Source of the DNA: Pseudomonas resinovorans NBRC 106553
GTDB taxonomy: Bacteria; Pseudomonadota; Gammaproteobacteria; Pseudomonadales; Pseudomonadaceae
DNA length: 64,000 nt
Direction: 5' to 3'
Assembly (NCBI RefSeq): GCF_000412695.1
Contig: NC_021499.1
Coordinates: 6,138,001-6,202,000 of the forward strand
A model generated the notes under the pieces. The model saw nothing but the letters and a program-made list of their open reading frames with translations, made no database searches and had not been told where the DNA came from. The translations under genes and the position numbers were made by a program. Positions 44,703 to 53,596 of the stretch are shown piece after piece (the stretch's first letter is position 1; each line of letters opens with the position of its first letter).

Positions 44703-46385
44703 TCAGCTGTCCAGCGCCTTGTATTTCTCGCGCAGGTGGTTACGGATGGCGACGGCCGAGATGTTCAGCAGGGCGATCACCAGTACCAGCAACAGCGCGG
44801 TGGCGTAGACCAGCGGGCGCGCGGCCTCGACGTTCGGGCTCTGGAAGCCGACGTCGTAGATGTGGAAGCCCAGGTGCATGATCTTCTGGTCGAGGTGCAG
44901 GTAGGGGTAGTTACCGTCCACCGGCAGGCTCGGGGCCAGCTTCACCACGCCCACCAGCATCAGCGGCGCCACTTCGCCGGCGGCGCGGGCCACGGCGAGG
45001 ATCAGGCCGGTCATCATGGCCGGGCTGGCCATGGGCAGGACCACCTTCCACAAGGTCTCGGCCTTGGTCGCACCCAGGGCCAGGGAGCCTTCGCGCACGG
45101 CGCGGGGGATACGCGCCAGGCCTTCCTCGGTGGCGACGATCACCACCGGCACGGCGAGGATCGCCAGGGTCAGGGACGCCCAGAGCAGGCCCGGGGTGCC
45201 GAAGGTCGGCGCCGGCGCGGACTCGGGGAAGAACAGGCGGTCGAGGGAGCCACCCAGCACGTAGACGAAGAAGCCCAGGCCGAACACGCCGTAGACGATG
45301 GCCGGGACGCCCGCCAGGTTGTTCACCGCGATGCGGATCACCCGGGTCAGCGGCCCCTGCTTGGCGTACTCGCGCAGGTAGATGGCCGCGATCACGCCGA
45401 AGGGGGTGACGATCACGGCCATGATCAGGGTCATCATCACGGTGCCGAAGATGGCCGGGAAGATACCGCCCTCGGTGTTGGCCTCACGGGGGTCGTCGCT
45501 GAGGAACTCCCAGAGCTTGGCGAAGTAGAAGCCGAGCTTCTGAAACAGGGTCATGGCGTTCGGCTGGTAGGCATGCACCACCTTGCCGAGGCTGATTTCC
45601 TGCTCGCGGCCGCCGGCCTCGCGCACCACCACGCTGTCGCGGTTGAATTCCTGGTGCAGGCCCATCAGGCGCTCTTCCAGGCCCTTGTAGCGTTTCTCCA
45701 GCTCGGCGCGCTCGGCGGCGATGTCGGCCTGGGCCTCGGGGGTCAGAGCGTCGTTCAACTCCAGCTTGCGGGTCTGCAGGCGCAGGCGCTCGAGGCCGTG
45801 GTTGATGCCGCCGATCTCCTTCTTCTCCAGCTGGTAGAGCTGGGCGTAGAGCTCGTTCACCCGCGCCAGGCGCTTGGTCAGCTCGGCCATGGCGGCCTCG
45901 CCTTCAGCCACCACCTGGCCGTTCTCCTTCACGGAGATCAGCCGGCCGTAGAAGTTGCCCCACTCGCGGCGCTCCAGCGCCACCAGCTCGGTAGGGTACT
46001 TCTGCTCCTGCAGCCAGTCGCCCACCACCCAGGTGAAGTCGCTGCCGTAGACGTCACGGTTGCCCACCTTGAGCAGCTCGCGGGTCATGAACTCCGGACC
46101 CTCCGCCGGCACCGGCAGACCGGCACCCTGCAGGCGCACACGGGACACTTCCTCGATCTGTACCGCTTCGCCGATCACCAGCTTCACCGGCTGGCCGGGC
46201 ACGCTGTACTGCGCTTCCACCAGGTCGGCCGGCCAGAAGTGGGCGAGGCCGCGCACGGCGATCACCGAGAGCAGGCCGATGGTCATGATGACCGCGATGG
46301 AAACCGCTCCACCGCTTATCCAGACGCCCGGTGCGCCACTCTTGAACCAGTCTTTCAGGGAAACCTTTTTCACGGATTTCTCCAC
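44703..46385 (-). CDS. pstA: Phosphate ABC transporter permease PstA, enlarged
   Basis: 560 residues against about 296 in E. coli. TM1 near residues 25-45, then a roughly 260-residue insert (46-310) with a charged helical part (about 150-260; LTKRLARVNELYAQLYQLEK, ERAELEKRYKGLEERL) that looks like a coiled coil, then the ordinary permease core with the cytoplasmic EAA loop (REGSLALGATKAETLWKVVL). Its start follows pstC after 158 bases that include a repeat hairpin. Function is secure; the role of the insert is unknown. Confidence 0.94.
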   Translation of the reverse strand: MEKSVKKVSLKDWFKSGAPGVWISGGAVSIAVIMTIGLLSVIAVRGLAHFWPADLVEAQYSVPGQPVKLVIGEAVQIEEVSRVRLQGAGLPVPAEGPEFMTRELLKVGNRDVYGSDFTWVVGDWLQEQKYPTELVALERREWGNFYGRLISVKENGQVVAEGEAAMAELTKRLARVNELYAQLYQLEKKEIGGINHGLERLRLQTRKLELNDALTPEAQADIAAERAELEKRYKGLEERLMGLHQEFNRDSVVVREAGGREQEISLGKVVHAYQPNAMTLFQKLGFYFAKLWEFLSDDPREANTEGGIFPAIFGTVMMTLIMAVIVTPFGVIAAIYLREYAKQGPLTRVIRIAVNNLAGVPAIVYGVFGLGFFVYVLGGSLDRLFFPESAPAPTFGTPGLLWASLTLAILAVPVVIVATEEGLARIPRAVREGSLALGATKAETLWKVVLPMASPAMMTGLILAVARAAGEVAPLMLVGVVKLAPSLPVDGNYPYLHLDQKIMHLGFHIYDVGFQSPNVEAARPLVYATALLLVLVIALLNISAVAIRNHLREKYKALDS

Positions 46386-46491
46386 CGCTTGAGTCTTTCA
46401 GTGCCTCCGGCCAGGGGGCCGGAGGTTTCGTGTTTCTGGGGGAGAGAGGCTGCGGCGCTGAGCCGAACATCCCTCACCCGGTCCTTCGGAC

Positions 46492-46516
46492 CCCCCTCTC
46501 CCACAGGGAGAGGGGG
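46492..46516. repeat. CCCTCTCCC hairpin between pstC and pstA
   Basis: CCCCTCTCCC / GGGAGAGGGG with loop ACA, preceded by CCTCACCCGGTCC. I recognise this kind of CCTCACCC...CCCTCTCCC...GGGAGAGGG sequence as a common intergenic repeat in proteobacteria. Here it lies inside the operon, so it would be transcribed and fold. Confidence 0.6.
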
Positions 46517-46543
46517 ATCAGCTGCGACGCTGAAGCGTCGTTC

Positions 46544-48832
46544 TTACAAAGAGGCGTACTTCTTGCGCAGGCGCTGACGGATCAGCTCGGCCAGGGTGTT
46601 CATGATGAAGGTGAACGTCAGCAGCACCAGCGCCGAGAGGAACAGCACGCGGTAGTGGCTACCGCCCACTTCCGACTCGGGCATTTCCACCGCCACGTTG
46701 GCCGCCAGGGTGCGCATGCCTTCGAAGATGTTCGCTTCCATCACCGGGGTGTTGCCGGTGGCCATCAGCACGATCATGGTCTCGCCCACGGCACGGCCGA
46801 GGCCGATCATCAGTGCCGAGAAGATGCCCGGGCTGGCGGTCAGCAGGACCACGCGGGTCATGGTCTGCCAGGGCGTGGCGCCCAGGGCCAGGGAACCGTA
46901 GGTGAGGCTCCGGGGCACGCTGAACACGGCGTCTTCGGCGATGGAGAAGATGTTCGGGATCACCGCGAAGCCCATGGCCAGGCCGACGATCAGGGCGTTG
47001 CGCTGGTCGTAGGTGATGCCGAGGTCGTTGCTGATCCACAGGCGCATGTCGCCACCGAAGAACCAGCTCTCCAGGATCGGGCTCATGCCCAGGGCGAGCC
47101 AGGCGGTGCCGCCCACCACGGGGATCAGGATGGCCGCTTCCCAGCCGTCCGGCACGCGCAGGCGGATGGATTCGGGCAGGCGGCTCCAGATGAAGCCGGC
47201 CAGCAGGATGCCGAAGGGGGTCAGCAACAGCAGGCTGAAGATGCCCGGCAGGTGGCCTTCCACATAGGGCGCCAGGAACAGGCCGGCGAAGAAGCCGAGG
47301 ATCACCGTCGGCAGCGCTTCCATCAGTTCGATCACCGGCTTGACCTTGCGGCGCATCGCCGGGGCCATGAAGTAGGCGGTGTAGATGGCCGCGGCGATCG
47401 CCAGCGGGGCGGCCAGCAGCATGGCGTAGAAGGCCGCCTTGAGGGTACCGAAGGTCAGCGGGGCCAGGCTCAGCTTGGGCTCGAAGTCGGTGTTGGCGGC
47501 GGTGGACTGCCAGACGTACTTGGGCTCGTCATAGCTTTCGTACCAGACCTTGCTCCACAGCGCGCTGAAGGAGATTTCCGGGTGCGGGTTGCGGAGGCGG
47601 AACGGCAGGAACTGGTTGCCCTCTTCCACCAGCACCTTGTTGGCGCGCGGCGACAGGGCCAGCACGCCGGAGCCGTCGGTGACCGGCTCCACCAGCAGGG
47701 TACGGTTGGCGGTGCTGTGGAAGACGCCGAGGTGGCCGCTGGCGTCCAGGGCGACGAAGCCCTTGCGGCGCTCTTCCGGGGTGATCTGCACCACCGGATC
47801 GGTGCCCAGCTGGAAGTCGCGGATATGTTTCAGGCGCGAGGAACCGTCCGGGTCACGAGCCATGAACCACTGGGCGATGCCGCCCTTGGAGTCGCCGATC
47901 ATCATCGAGATGCCGCCCAGCAGCGTGTTGCTGGCGGTGACTTCGCGGCTGGCGTCTTCCAGCAGCTTGTAGCGGCCGTTCAGGGATTTTTCCCGCAGGC
48001 TGAAGACGTCGGCGTGGGCGCGGCCGTTGAGGACGTAGAGCCACTGGTGACGCGGATCGATGTAGATGGCCTTGATCGGCTCGGCGATCTGCGGCAGGTC
48101 GATGCTGGTCTGTTCCTGGGTGGTCTCGCCGGTCAGCATGTTCTCTTCGCTGACCACTTGCTGCACATGCAGCTGGCTGCCGGTGGACGCGGCCAGCACC
48201 AGGGTCTCGTCGTTGCCGTTGATGGCGACGTGCTCCAGGGCGCGGCCCTGTGCGTCCAGCGCCATGGGCGCTTCGCCGTAGGGGAAGCTGACCTGCGGGG
48301 TGATGGTCTTGTGGTTGTCCGGGTAGGTGACCTTGTAGCTGTGCTGGAAGATCAGCGCCTGGCCGTTGGACAGGCCCAGCACCACCAGCGCGCTGCCCGG
48401 CTGGTCCTGGCCGATGGACGCCACGCTGACGCCGCCTGGCAACGGCAGTTGCTGGCGCTTCATCAGGCTACCGTCCTTGACGGAGAAGAACTGCACCTCG
48501 CCGGTGTTGGCGACGCGCATGCCCACCATGTTCTGTTCTTCCAGGGCCAGCAGCAGCGGCTTGCCGGCGTCCTGCTGCAACCAGGCGGGGCTCTGCACCT
48601 TGCGGGCGGTCAGCTCGGCGCCCTGGAACAGCGGCAGAACCACATAGGCCAGGTAGAAGAAGATCAGGGTGATGGCCGCGAGCACGGCGAGGCCGCCGAC
48701 CAGCACGTACCAGCGGGTCAGGCGGTCCTTCAGCGCGCGCATCTTGCGCTTGCGCACCAGCGCCGGCGTATTGAAGTCGATGCGGGCGGGAGGATTCTTC
48801 GAGTTTGTCAGGGAGTTGGCCAGGTCAGTCAT
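46544..48832 (-). CDS. pstC: Phosphate ABC transporter permease PstC, enlarged
   Basis: 762 residues against about 319 in E. coli. TM1 near 40-65 is followed by a ~380-residue periplasmic insert (about 66-445) with repeats such as VRVANTGEVQFFSVKDG and YIDPRHQWLYVLNGRAH that suggest a beta-propeller-like fold. The C-terminal ~280 residues are the permease core with the EAA loop (RSLTYGSLALGATPWQTMTR). P. aeruginosa PstC is also long. It has its own Pho box. Confidence 0.93.
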   Translation of the reverse strand: MTDLANSLTNSKNPPARIDFNTPALVRKRKMRALKDRLTRWYVLVGGLAVLAAITLIFFYLAYVVLPLFQGAELTARKVQSPAWLQQDAGKPLLLALEEQNMVGMRVANTGEVQFFSVKDGSLMKRQQLPLPGGVSVASIGQDQPGSALVVLGLSNGQALIFQHSYKVTYPDNHKTITPQVSFPYGEAPMALDAQGRALEHVAINGNDETLVLAASTGSQLHVQQVVSEENMLTGETTQEQTSIDLPQIAEPIKAIYIDPRHQWLYVLNGRAHADVFSLREKSLNGRYKLLEDASREVTASNTLLGGISMMIGDSKGGIAQWFMARDPDGSSRLKHIRDFQLGTDPVVQITPEERRKGFVALDASGHLGVFHSTANRTLLVEPVTDGSGVLALSPRANKVLVEEGNQFLPFRLRNPHPEISFSALWSKVWYESYDEPKYVWQSTAANTDFEPKLSLAPLTFGTLKAAFYAMLLAAPLAIAAAIYTAYFMAPAMRRKVKPVIELMEALPTVILGFFAGLFLAPYVEGHLPGIFSLLLLTPFGILLAGFIWSRLPESIRLRVPDGWEAAILIPVVGGTAWLALGMSPILESWFFGGDMRLWISNDLGITYDQRNALIVGLAMGFAVIPNIFSIAEDAVFSVPRSLTYGSLALGATPWQTMTRVVLLTASPGIFSALMIGLGRAVGETMIVLMATGNTPVMEANIFEGMRTLAANVAVEMPESEVGGSHYRVLFLSALVLLTFTFIMNTLAELIRQRLRKKYASL

Positions 48833-48885
48833 GGATTCGGGCTCTTGGCACAGTCGGCGCGCGCAGGCTTTTACGATGGGGGCAC

Positions 48886-48919
48886 AGCCTACGGCTTTCG
48901 TGTGACAGAAAAATTACAG
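48886..48919 (-). promoter_or_regulatory. Pho box and -10 of pstC
   Basis: On the minus strand CTGTAAT TTTT CTGTCAC (48919-48902), each half 6 of 7 to CTGTCAT, then ten bases, then a weak -10 TAGGCT (48891-48886). The best Pho box in the window; it gives pstC a promoter separate from that of pstS. Confidence 0.8.
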
Positions 48920-48933
48920 CGAGTTGACGTGGC

Positions 48934-48967
48934 GAAGCCCACCCGGAGGAGGCCTCGGGCGGGCTTC
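48934..48967 (-). terminator. Stem-loop between pstS and pstC
   Basis: GAAGCCC-A-CCCG / CGGG-C-GGGCTTC with one mismatch, ten-base loop, no T run. It may partly end pstS transcripts or protect their 3' end, keeping PstS more abundant than the permease. Confidence 0.5.
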
Positions 48968-49016
48968 TGCGACAGGGGTCGCCCGTCGTTGTTGCGTCCT
49001 TGCGGAGCGGCCCGGG

Positions 49017-49988
49017 TTACAGGCCCAGATCCTTCAGGGTCTTTTCCGCGACTTTCGCCGGAACCGGGATGTAGCCGTCCTTGACGACGACTTCCTGGCC
49101 CTGCTTGGACAGCACCATCTTCACGAACTCGGCTTCCAGGGGAGCCAGGGGCTTGTTCGGCGCCTTGTTCACATAAACGTAGAGGAAGCGGGACAGCGGG
49201 TAGCTGCCGTTCAGCGCATTCTGCTCGTTGTCTTCAACGAACTCGCCGCCTTCCTTCTTGGCCAGGGCCACGGTCTTCACGCTGGAAGTCTTGTAGCCGA
49301 TGCCCGAGTAGCCGATGCCGTTGACCGACTGGCTGATGGACTGAACCACGGAAGCCGAACCCGGCTGCTCGTTCACGTTCGGCTTGAAGTCGCCTTTGCA
49401 CAGGGCTTCTTCCTTGAAGTAGCCGTAGGTGCCGGATACCGAGTTACGGCCGAACAACTGGACCGGCTTGTTGGCCAGGTCGCCGGTCACGCCCAGGTCA
49501 CCCCAGGTCTTGACGTCGCTCTTGCCGCCGCACAGGCGGTTGGCGGAGAAGATCGCGTCGACCTGCTGCATGGTCAGACCCTTGATCGGGTTGTCCTTGT
49601 GCACGAACACGGCCAGGGCGTCGACGGCCACCGGCACGGCGGTCGGCTTGTAGCCGTACTTCTCTTCGAAGGCCTGCAGCTCGACGTCCTTCATCTTGCG
49701 GCTCATCGGGCCCAGGTTGGCGGTGCCTTCGGTCAGGGCGGGCGGCGCGGTGGAGGAACCGGCGGCCTGGATCTGGATGTTGACGTTCGGGTACTCGCGC
49801 TTGTAAGCCTCGGCCCACAGGGTCATGAGGTTGGCCAGGGTGTCGGAACCAACGCTGGAGAGGTTGCCGGAAACGCCGGTGGTCTTCTGGTAGGCCGGGA
49901 TGGCCGGGTCGACAGCGGCAACCGCGCTGGCGGTGGCAACGCCGGCGGCGACAAAGGTCAGGGCCGCCATCAAACGCTTCAGTTTCAT
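49017..49988 (-). CDS. pstS: Periplasmic phosphate-binding protein PstS
   Basis: 323 residues. Signal peptide [20 protein letters not shown], then the PstS fold: [18 protein letters not shown] and [20 protein letters not shown] carry the phosphate-binding Ser/Thr residues, and [17 protein letters not shown] the later loop. AGGAGCAAGG precedes the ATG. Captures phosphate for PstCAB. Three tandem Pho repeats lie upstream. Confidence 0.96.
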   Translation of the reverse strand: MKLKRLMAALTFVAAGVATASAVAAVDPAIPAYQKTTGVSGNLSSVGSDTLANLMTLWAEAYKREYPNVNIQIQAAGSSTAPPALTEGTANLGPMSRKMKDVELQAFEEKYGYKPTAVPVAVDALAVFVHKDNPIKGLTMQQVDAIFSANRLCGGKSDVKTWGDLGVTGDLANKPVQLFGRNSVSGTYGYFKEEALCKGDFKPNVNEQPGSASVVQSISQSVNGIGYSGIGYKTSSVKTVALAKKEGGEFVEDNEQNALNGSYPLSRFLYVYVNKAPNKPLAPLEAEFVKMVLSKQGQEVVVKDGYIPVPAKVAEKTLKDLGL

Positions 49989-50032
49989 GCCTTGCTCCTA
50001 AGCAGGACGAGGGGTTGAATGCAACGGGGGCC

Positions 50033-50077
50033 AGTATCGAGAGGCCATGTGACCACTCTATGAATTGATTGTGACAA
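50033..50077 (-). promoter_or_regulatory. Tandem Pho boxes and -10 of pstS
   Basis: On the minus strand three 11-base direct repeats: TTGTCAC AATC, AATTCAT AGAG, TGGTCAC (50077-50049), then ten bases, then -10 GATACT (50038-50033). Half-sites match CTGTCAT at 4-6 of 7. The predicted start is near 50026, giving a short leader. Confidence 0.78.
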
Positions 50078-50147
50078 TTGGATGAAAGGCCACCATCCGC
50101 TGTCCAAGGTTCAATCAAGCCCCGCGAACCCCATGGAGACAGTCCCA

Positions 50148-51455
50148 ATGAAGCGTCACCCCCTGCTGCCCATCGCCCTCCTGGCGCTCTGCACCGCTTG
50201 CGGCGAAACGGCCAGCCTGATGGTCGCGGATGGCACCGGCCCCGACCCGCAGCTGCCGCCGCCCAAACGCAGCCTGATTCCCACCGTCAACGTCGCCCCC
50301 GCCGTCGGCTGGCCCGCGGGTGTCACGCCGGTGGCCGCCGAAGGCACCCAGGTCAACGCCTTCGCCGAAGACCTCAAGCACCCGCGCTGGCTCTACGTGC
50401 TGCCCAATGGTGACGTGCTGGTGGCCGAGAGCGCCGCGCCGGGTACCGACAAGCCGGCGGGCCTGAAAAGCCGGGTGGAGGGTTACTTCATGAAGCGCGC
50501 CGGCGCCCAGGTGCCCAGCGCCAACCGCATCTCGCTGCTGCGGGACATCAACGGCGACGGCGTCGCCGACCTGCGCAGCACCTTCCTTGCGGGCCTCAAC
50601 TCGCCCTTCGGCATGGTGCTGGTGGGCAAGGACCTCTACGTCGCCAACGCCGACGCGCTGCTGCGCTTCCCCTACGAGAAGGGCGCCACCGAGATCACGG
50701 CGGCGGGCACCAAGGTCACCGACCTGCCGGCCGGCCTCAATCACCACTGGACCAAGAACGTCATCGCCAGCCGCGACGGCCGCAAGCTCTACATAACCGT
50801 GGGTTCCAACAGCAACGTCGGCGAAAACGGCCTGGAGGCCGAGGAAGGCCGCGCCGCGATCTGGGAACTGGACCGCGCCAGCGGCAACAAGCGCCTGTTC
50901 GCCACTGGCCTGCGCAACCCCAACGGCCTGGCCTGGGAGCCCCAGACCGGCAAGCTGTGGACGGCGGTGAACGAGCGTGACGAACTGGGCAGCGACCTGG
51001 TGCCCGACTACATCACCTCGGTGAAGGACGGCGGCTTCTATGGCTGGCCCTGGAGCTACTTCGGCCAGCACGTGGACGATCGCGTGCAACCGCCGAACCC
51101 GGACATGGTGGCCAGGGCCCTGGTGCCCGACTACGCCCTGGGCCCGCACACCGCCTCCCTCGGCATCGCCTTCGCCAAGGGCAGCCAGCTGCCCAACTTC
51201 CGCAACGGCCTGTTCGTCGGCCAGCACGGTTCCTGGAACCGCACGCCCCGCAGTGGCTACAAGGTGATCTACGTGCCCTTCAAGGGCGGCAAGCCCCACG
51301 GCCAGCCGGAAGAGGTGCTCGGCGGCTTCCTCGACGAGCAGGGCAACGCCCAGGGCCGGCCGGTGGACGTGAAGCTCGACAGCAAGGGCGCCCTGCTGGT
51401 GACGGACGATGTGGGCAACAAGGTGTGGCGCGTGAGCGCGGTGAAGAAGAAGTGA
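50148..51455 (+). CDS. PQQ-type sugar/sorbosone dehydrogenase-like lipoprotein
   Basis: 435 residues. Lipobox ...LLALCTAC gives a lipidated N-terminus. The body has the beta-propeller of soluble quinoprotein/L-sorbosone dehydrogenases: [72 protein letters not shown]. Predicted periplasmic, PQQ-dependent oxidation of a sugar or aldehyde; substrate unknown. The ATG at 50148 starts the signal peptide; an in-frame ATG at 50082 lies within the pstS promoter region. Confidence 0.85.
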   Translation: MKRHPLLPIALLALCTACGETASLMVADGTGPDPQLPPPKRSLIPTVNVAPAVGWPAGVTPVAAEGTQVNAFAEDLKHPRWLYVLPNGDVLVAESAAPGTDKPAGLKSRVEGYFMKRAGAQVPSANRISLLRDINGDGVADLRSTFLAGLNSPFGMVLVGKDLYVANADALLRFPYEKGATEITAAGTKVTDLPAGLNHHWTKNVIASRDGRKLYITVGSNSNVGENGLEAEEGRAAIWELDRASGNKRLFATGLRNPNGLAWEPQTGKLWTAVNERDELGSDLVPDYITSVKDGGFYGWPWSYFGQHVDDRVQPPNPDMVARALVPDYALGPHTASLGIAFAKGSQLPNFRNGLFVGQHGSWNRTPRSGYKVIYVPFKGGKPHGQPEEVLGGFLDEQGNAQGRPVDVKLDSKGALLVTDDVGNKVWRVSAVKKK

Positions 51456-51473
51456 AACCCAAGCCGTAGCACC

Positions 51474-51561
51474 CGTAGGATGGGTCGGGCGGCGTTCCGT
51501 TGAGCCTGCGATACCCATCGGCCGATGTGATGGGTATCGCTCCGCTCAACCCATCCTACGG
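51474..51561. repeat. CGTAGGATGGG palindromic repeat, full copy
   Basis: CCCGTAGGATGGG (51472-51484) pairs with CCCATCCTACGGG (51550-51562). Inside are CGATACCCATC and GATGGGTATCG, a nested second stem. It lies between the convergent lipoprotein dehydrogenase and MFS genes, where it can act as a bidirectional terminator-like hairpin. Confidence 0.88.
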
Positions 51562-51576
51562 GCTGCAGTCGGACGC

Positions 51577-52866
51577 TTAACGCTTCTGGGCGATCAGGTA
51601 CACGCCGATCAGCATCGCCACGCCGCACAGCGTGGCTACGTAGTAGGCCGGGCCCAGCGGGTCCCACTTCATCAGCAGCGACACCACCATCGGGGTCAGG
51701 CCGCCGAAGATGGCGTAGGCCAGGTTGTAGGAGAACGACAGCCCGGAGAAGCGCACCACCGGCGGGAACGCCTTGACCATCACATAGGGCACGGCGCCGA
51801 TGGTGCCGACGAACAGGCCGGTCAGGGCGTAGAGCGGGAACAGCCAGTCTGGATGGGCCTTGAGGCTGGTGTAGAAGGTCCAGGAGGTGATCGCAAGCAG
51901 CAGGCCGCCCACCAGCAAGGTGCGGCCGGCGCCGATGCGGTCGGCGATGACGCCCGCCAGCACGCAGCCGATGGACAGCAGCACGATGGCCAGGCTGTTG
52001 GCCTTGAGCGCGGTGGCGGCGTCGAAGCCGTAGACCGTCTGCAGCAAGGTCGGGGTCATCAGGATGACCACCACTATGCCGGCCGACAGTACCCAGGTCA
52101 GCAGCATGGACAGCACCACGGCGCCGCGATGCTCGCGCAGCACCGTCTTGAGCGGCACTTCCTCGGCCAGCGCCTTGCGCTGCTGCATCTCGGCGAACAC
52201 CGGGGTCTCGTGCAGCCAGCGGCGCAGGTACATGGCGAAGAAGCCGAACACGCCGCCGATCAGGAAGGGCACGCGCCAGGCCCAGTCGAGGACCTCGGCC
52301 GGGGTGAAGAGGGTGTTGATCAGGGTCGCCATCAGCGAACCGAGCAGGATGCCGGCGGTCAGGCCCGAGGTCAGGGTGCCGCAGGCGTAGCCCACATGGC
52401 GGGCCGGGACGTGTTCGGAGACGAAGACCCAGGCGCCGGGCACCTCGCCACCGATGGCGGCGCCCTGGATGACGCGCATCAGCAGGAGCAGCAAGGGCGC
52501 CCAGATGCCGATCTGCGCATAGGTCGGCAGCAGGCCCATGACCAGGGTCGGCACCGCCATCAGGAAAATGCTCAGGGTGAACATGCGCTTGCGCCCCAGC
52601 AGGTCGCCGAAGTGCGCCATCACGATGCCGCCCAGGGGACGCGCCAGGTAGCCGGCGGCGAAAATGCCGAAGGTCTGCAGCTGGCGCAGCCATTCCGGCA
52701 TGTCGGCCGGGAAGAACAGCTTGCCCACCACCGCGGCGAAGAACACGAAAATGATGAAGTCGTAGAACTCCAGGGCACCGCCCAGGGCGGACAGCGACAG
52801 GGTCTTGTAGTCGCTGCGGGTCAGCGGACGCGAGGCAGGCGCCTCGGAGGCGAGCACGGATGGCAT
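51577..52866 (-). CDS. MFS transporter, metabolite:H+ symporter (MHS) family
   Basis: 429 residues, 12 predicted membrane helices. MHS marks: GGALEFYDFIIFVFFAAVVG in TM1, FGDLLGRKRMF (motif A), RVIQGAAIGGEVPGAWVFVS and YVMVKAFPP. The group imports organic acids such as citrate, alpha-ketoglutarate or shikimate; which one is unclear. The ATG at 52866 is preferred over 52941, whose extra residues are Arg-rich. PA5370 in P. aeruginosa occupies this place. Confidence 0.9.
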   Translation of the reverse strand: MPSVLASEAPASRPLTRSDYKTLSLSALGGALEFYDFIIFVFFAAVVGKLFFPADMPEWLRQLQTFGIFAAGYLARPLGGIVMAHFGDLLGRKRMFTLSIFLMAVPTLVMGLLPTYAQIGIWAPLLLLLMRVIQGAAIGGEVPGAWVFVSEHVPARHVGYACGTLTSGLTAGILLGSLMATLINTLFTPAEVLDWAWRVPFLIGGVFGFFAMYLRRWLHETPVFAEMQQRKALAEEVPLKTVLREHRGAVVLSMLLTWVLSAGIVVVILMTPTLLQTVYGFDAATALKANSLAIVLLSIGCVLAGVIADRIGAGRTLLVGGLLLAITSWTFYTSLKAHPDWLFPLYALTGLFVGTIGAVPYVMVKAFPPVVRFSGLSFSYNLAYAIFGGLTPMVVSLLMKWDPLGPAYYVATLCGVAMLIGVYLIAQKR

Positions 52867-53144
52867 GTGGGCGGATTCTCGTCTGGGGAGTGCAGAGCGT
52901 CTGCCGCTGCGTGGGCGGCAAATCGCCAGGCAACATATCAAAAAGCGTCATTTGTACACAGTCTCACCCACAAAACCGCCGCCGCAGCGCTACAGCGGTC
53001 GTCTGGCGCCGCATCGAGGCTATATACTGCGCGCTGTTCAGCGCAGGTCGGCATGCAGTGGGTCGGCTGGCGCACAGGGAAGGAAAGGGCTTCGGCCCCG
53101 TCCAGGCATTGGCGCCACACACACATGAAACAGGCAGTCCCGGC

Positions 53145-53552
53145 ATGATCGACATCGAAGAAGAAGAGAACCTCACCCCGCAAGGCGACCTCGCCCTGCA
53201 GATCACCGCGCTCCCGCGGGAAACCAACGGCTTCGGCGACATCTACGGCGGCTGGCTGGTCTCTCAGATGGACCTGGCCGGCACCGCCATGGCCAGCAAG
53301 GTGGCCGCGGGCCGCGTGGCCACGGTAGCCATCGACCGCATGGCGTTCCTGGTACCGGTGGCCGTGGGCGCCCAACTCTCCTTCTATACCCAGGCCCTGG
53401 AAATCGGCCGCAGCTCGATCCAGATGCTGGTGGAGGTCTGGAGCGACGACCCGCTCTCCAGCGAATGGCGCAAGGTCACCGAAGCGGTGTTCGTCTTCGT
53501 CGCCATCGATGGCAGCGGCAGAACCCGCCCCGTCCCGCCCCGCCGGGGCTGA
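53145..53552 (+). CDS. Acyl-CoA thioesterase, YciA/Acot family
   Basis: 135-residue hotdog protein: NGFGDIYGGWLVSQMDLAG carries the active Asp and HGN-like loop (here NGFGDIYGG), then VATVAIDRMAFLVPVAVGAQ. Predicted cytosolic hydrolysis of acyl-CoA. The ATG at 53145 gives the family length; the frame is open upstream without a better start. A bidirectional terminator follows. Confidence 0.88.
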   Translation: MIDIEEEENLTPQGDLALQITALPRETNGFGDIYGGWLVSQMDLAGTAMASKVAAGRVATVAIDRMAFLVPVAVGAQLSFYTQALEIGRSSIQMLVEVWSDDPLSSEWRKVTEAVFVFVAIDGSGRTRPVPPRRG

Positions 53553-53558
53553 AAAACC

Positions 53559-53585
53559 AAGGGCCGCAATAGCGGCCCTTTGTAT
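53559..53585. terminator. Bidirectional terminator between thioesterase and RND genes
   Basis: AAGGGCCGC / GCGGCCCTT with loop AATA, GAAAAACC on the left and TTTGTATTT on the right. Confidence 0.85.
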
Positions 53586-53596
53586 TTGCGCCGTCC

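Noticed and set aside
46430..49084. 884-residue plus-strand frame opposite pstC
   Set aside because: His/Gly/Gln-rich shadow of pstC; the permease on the other strand has intact motifs and a Pho box.
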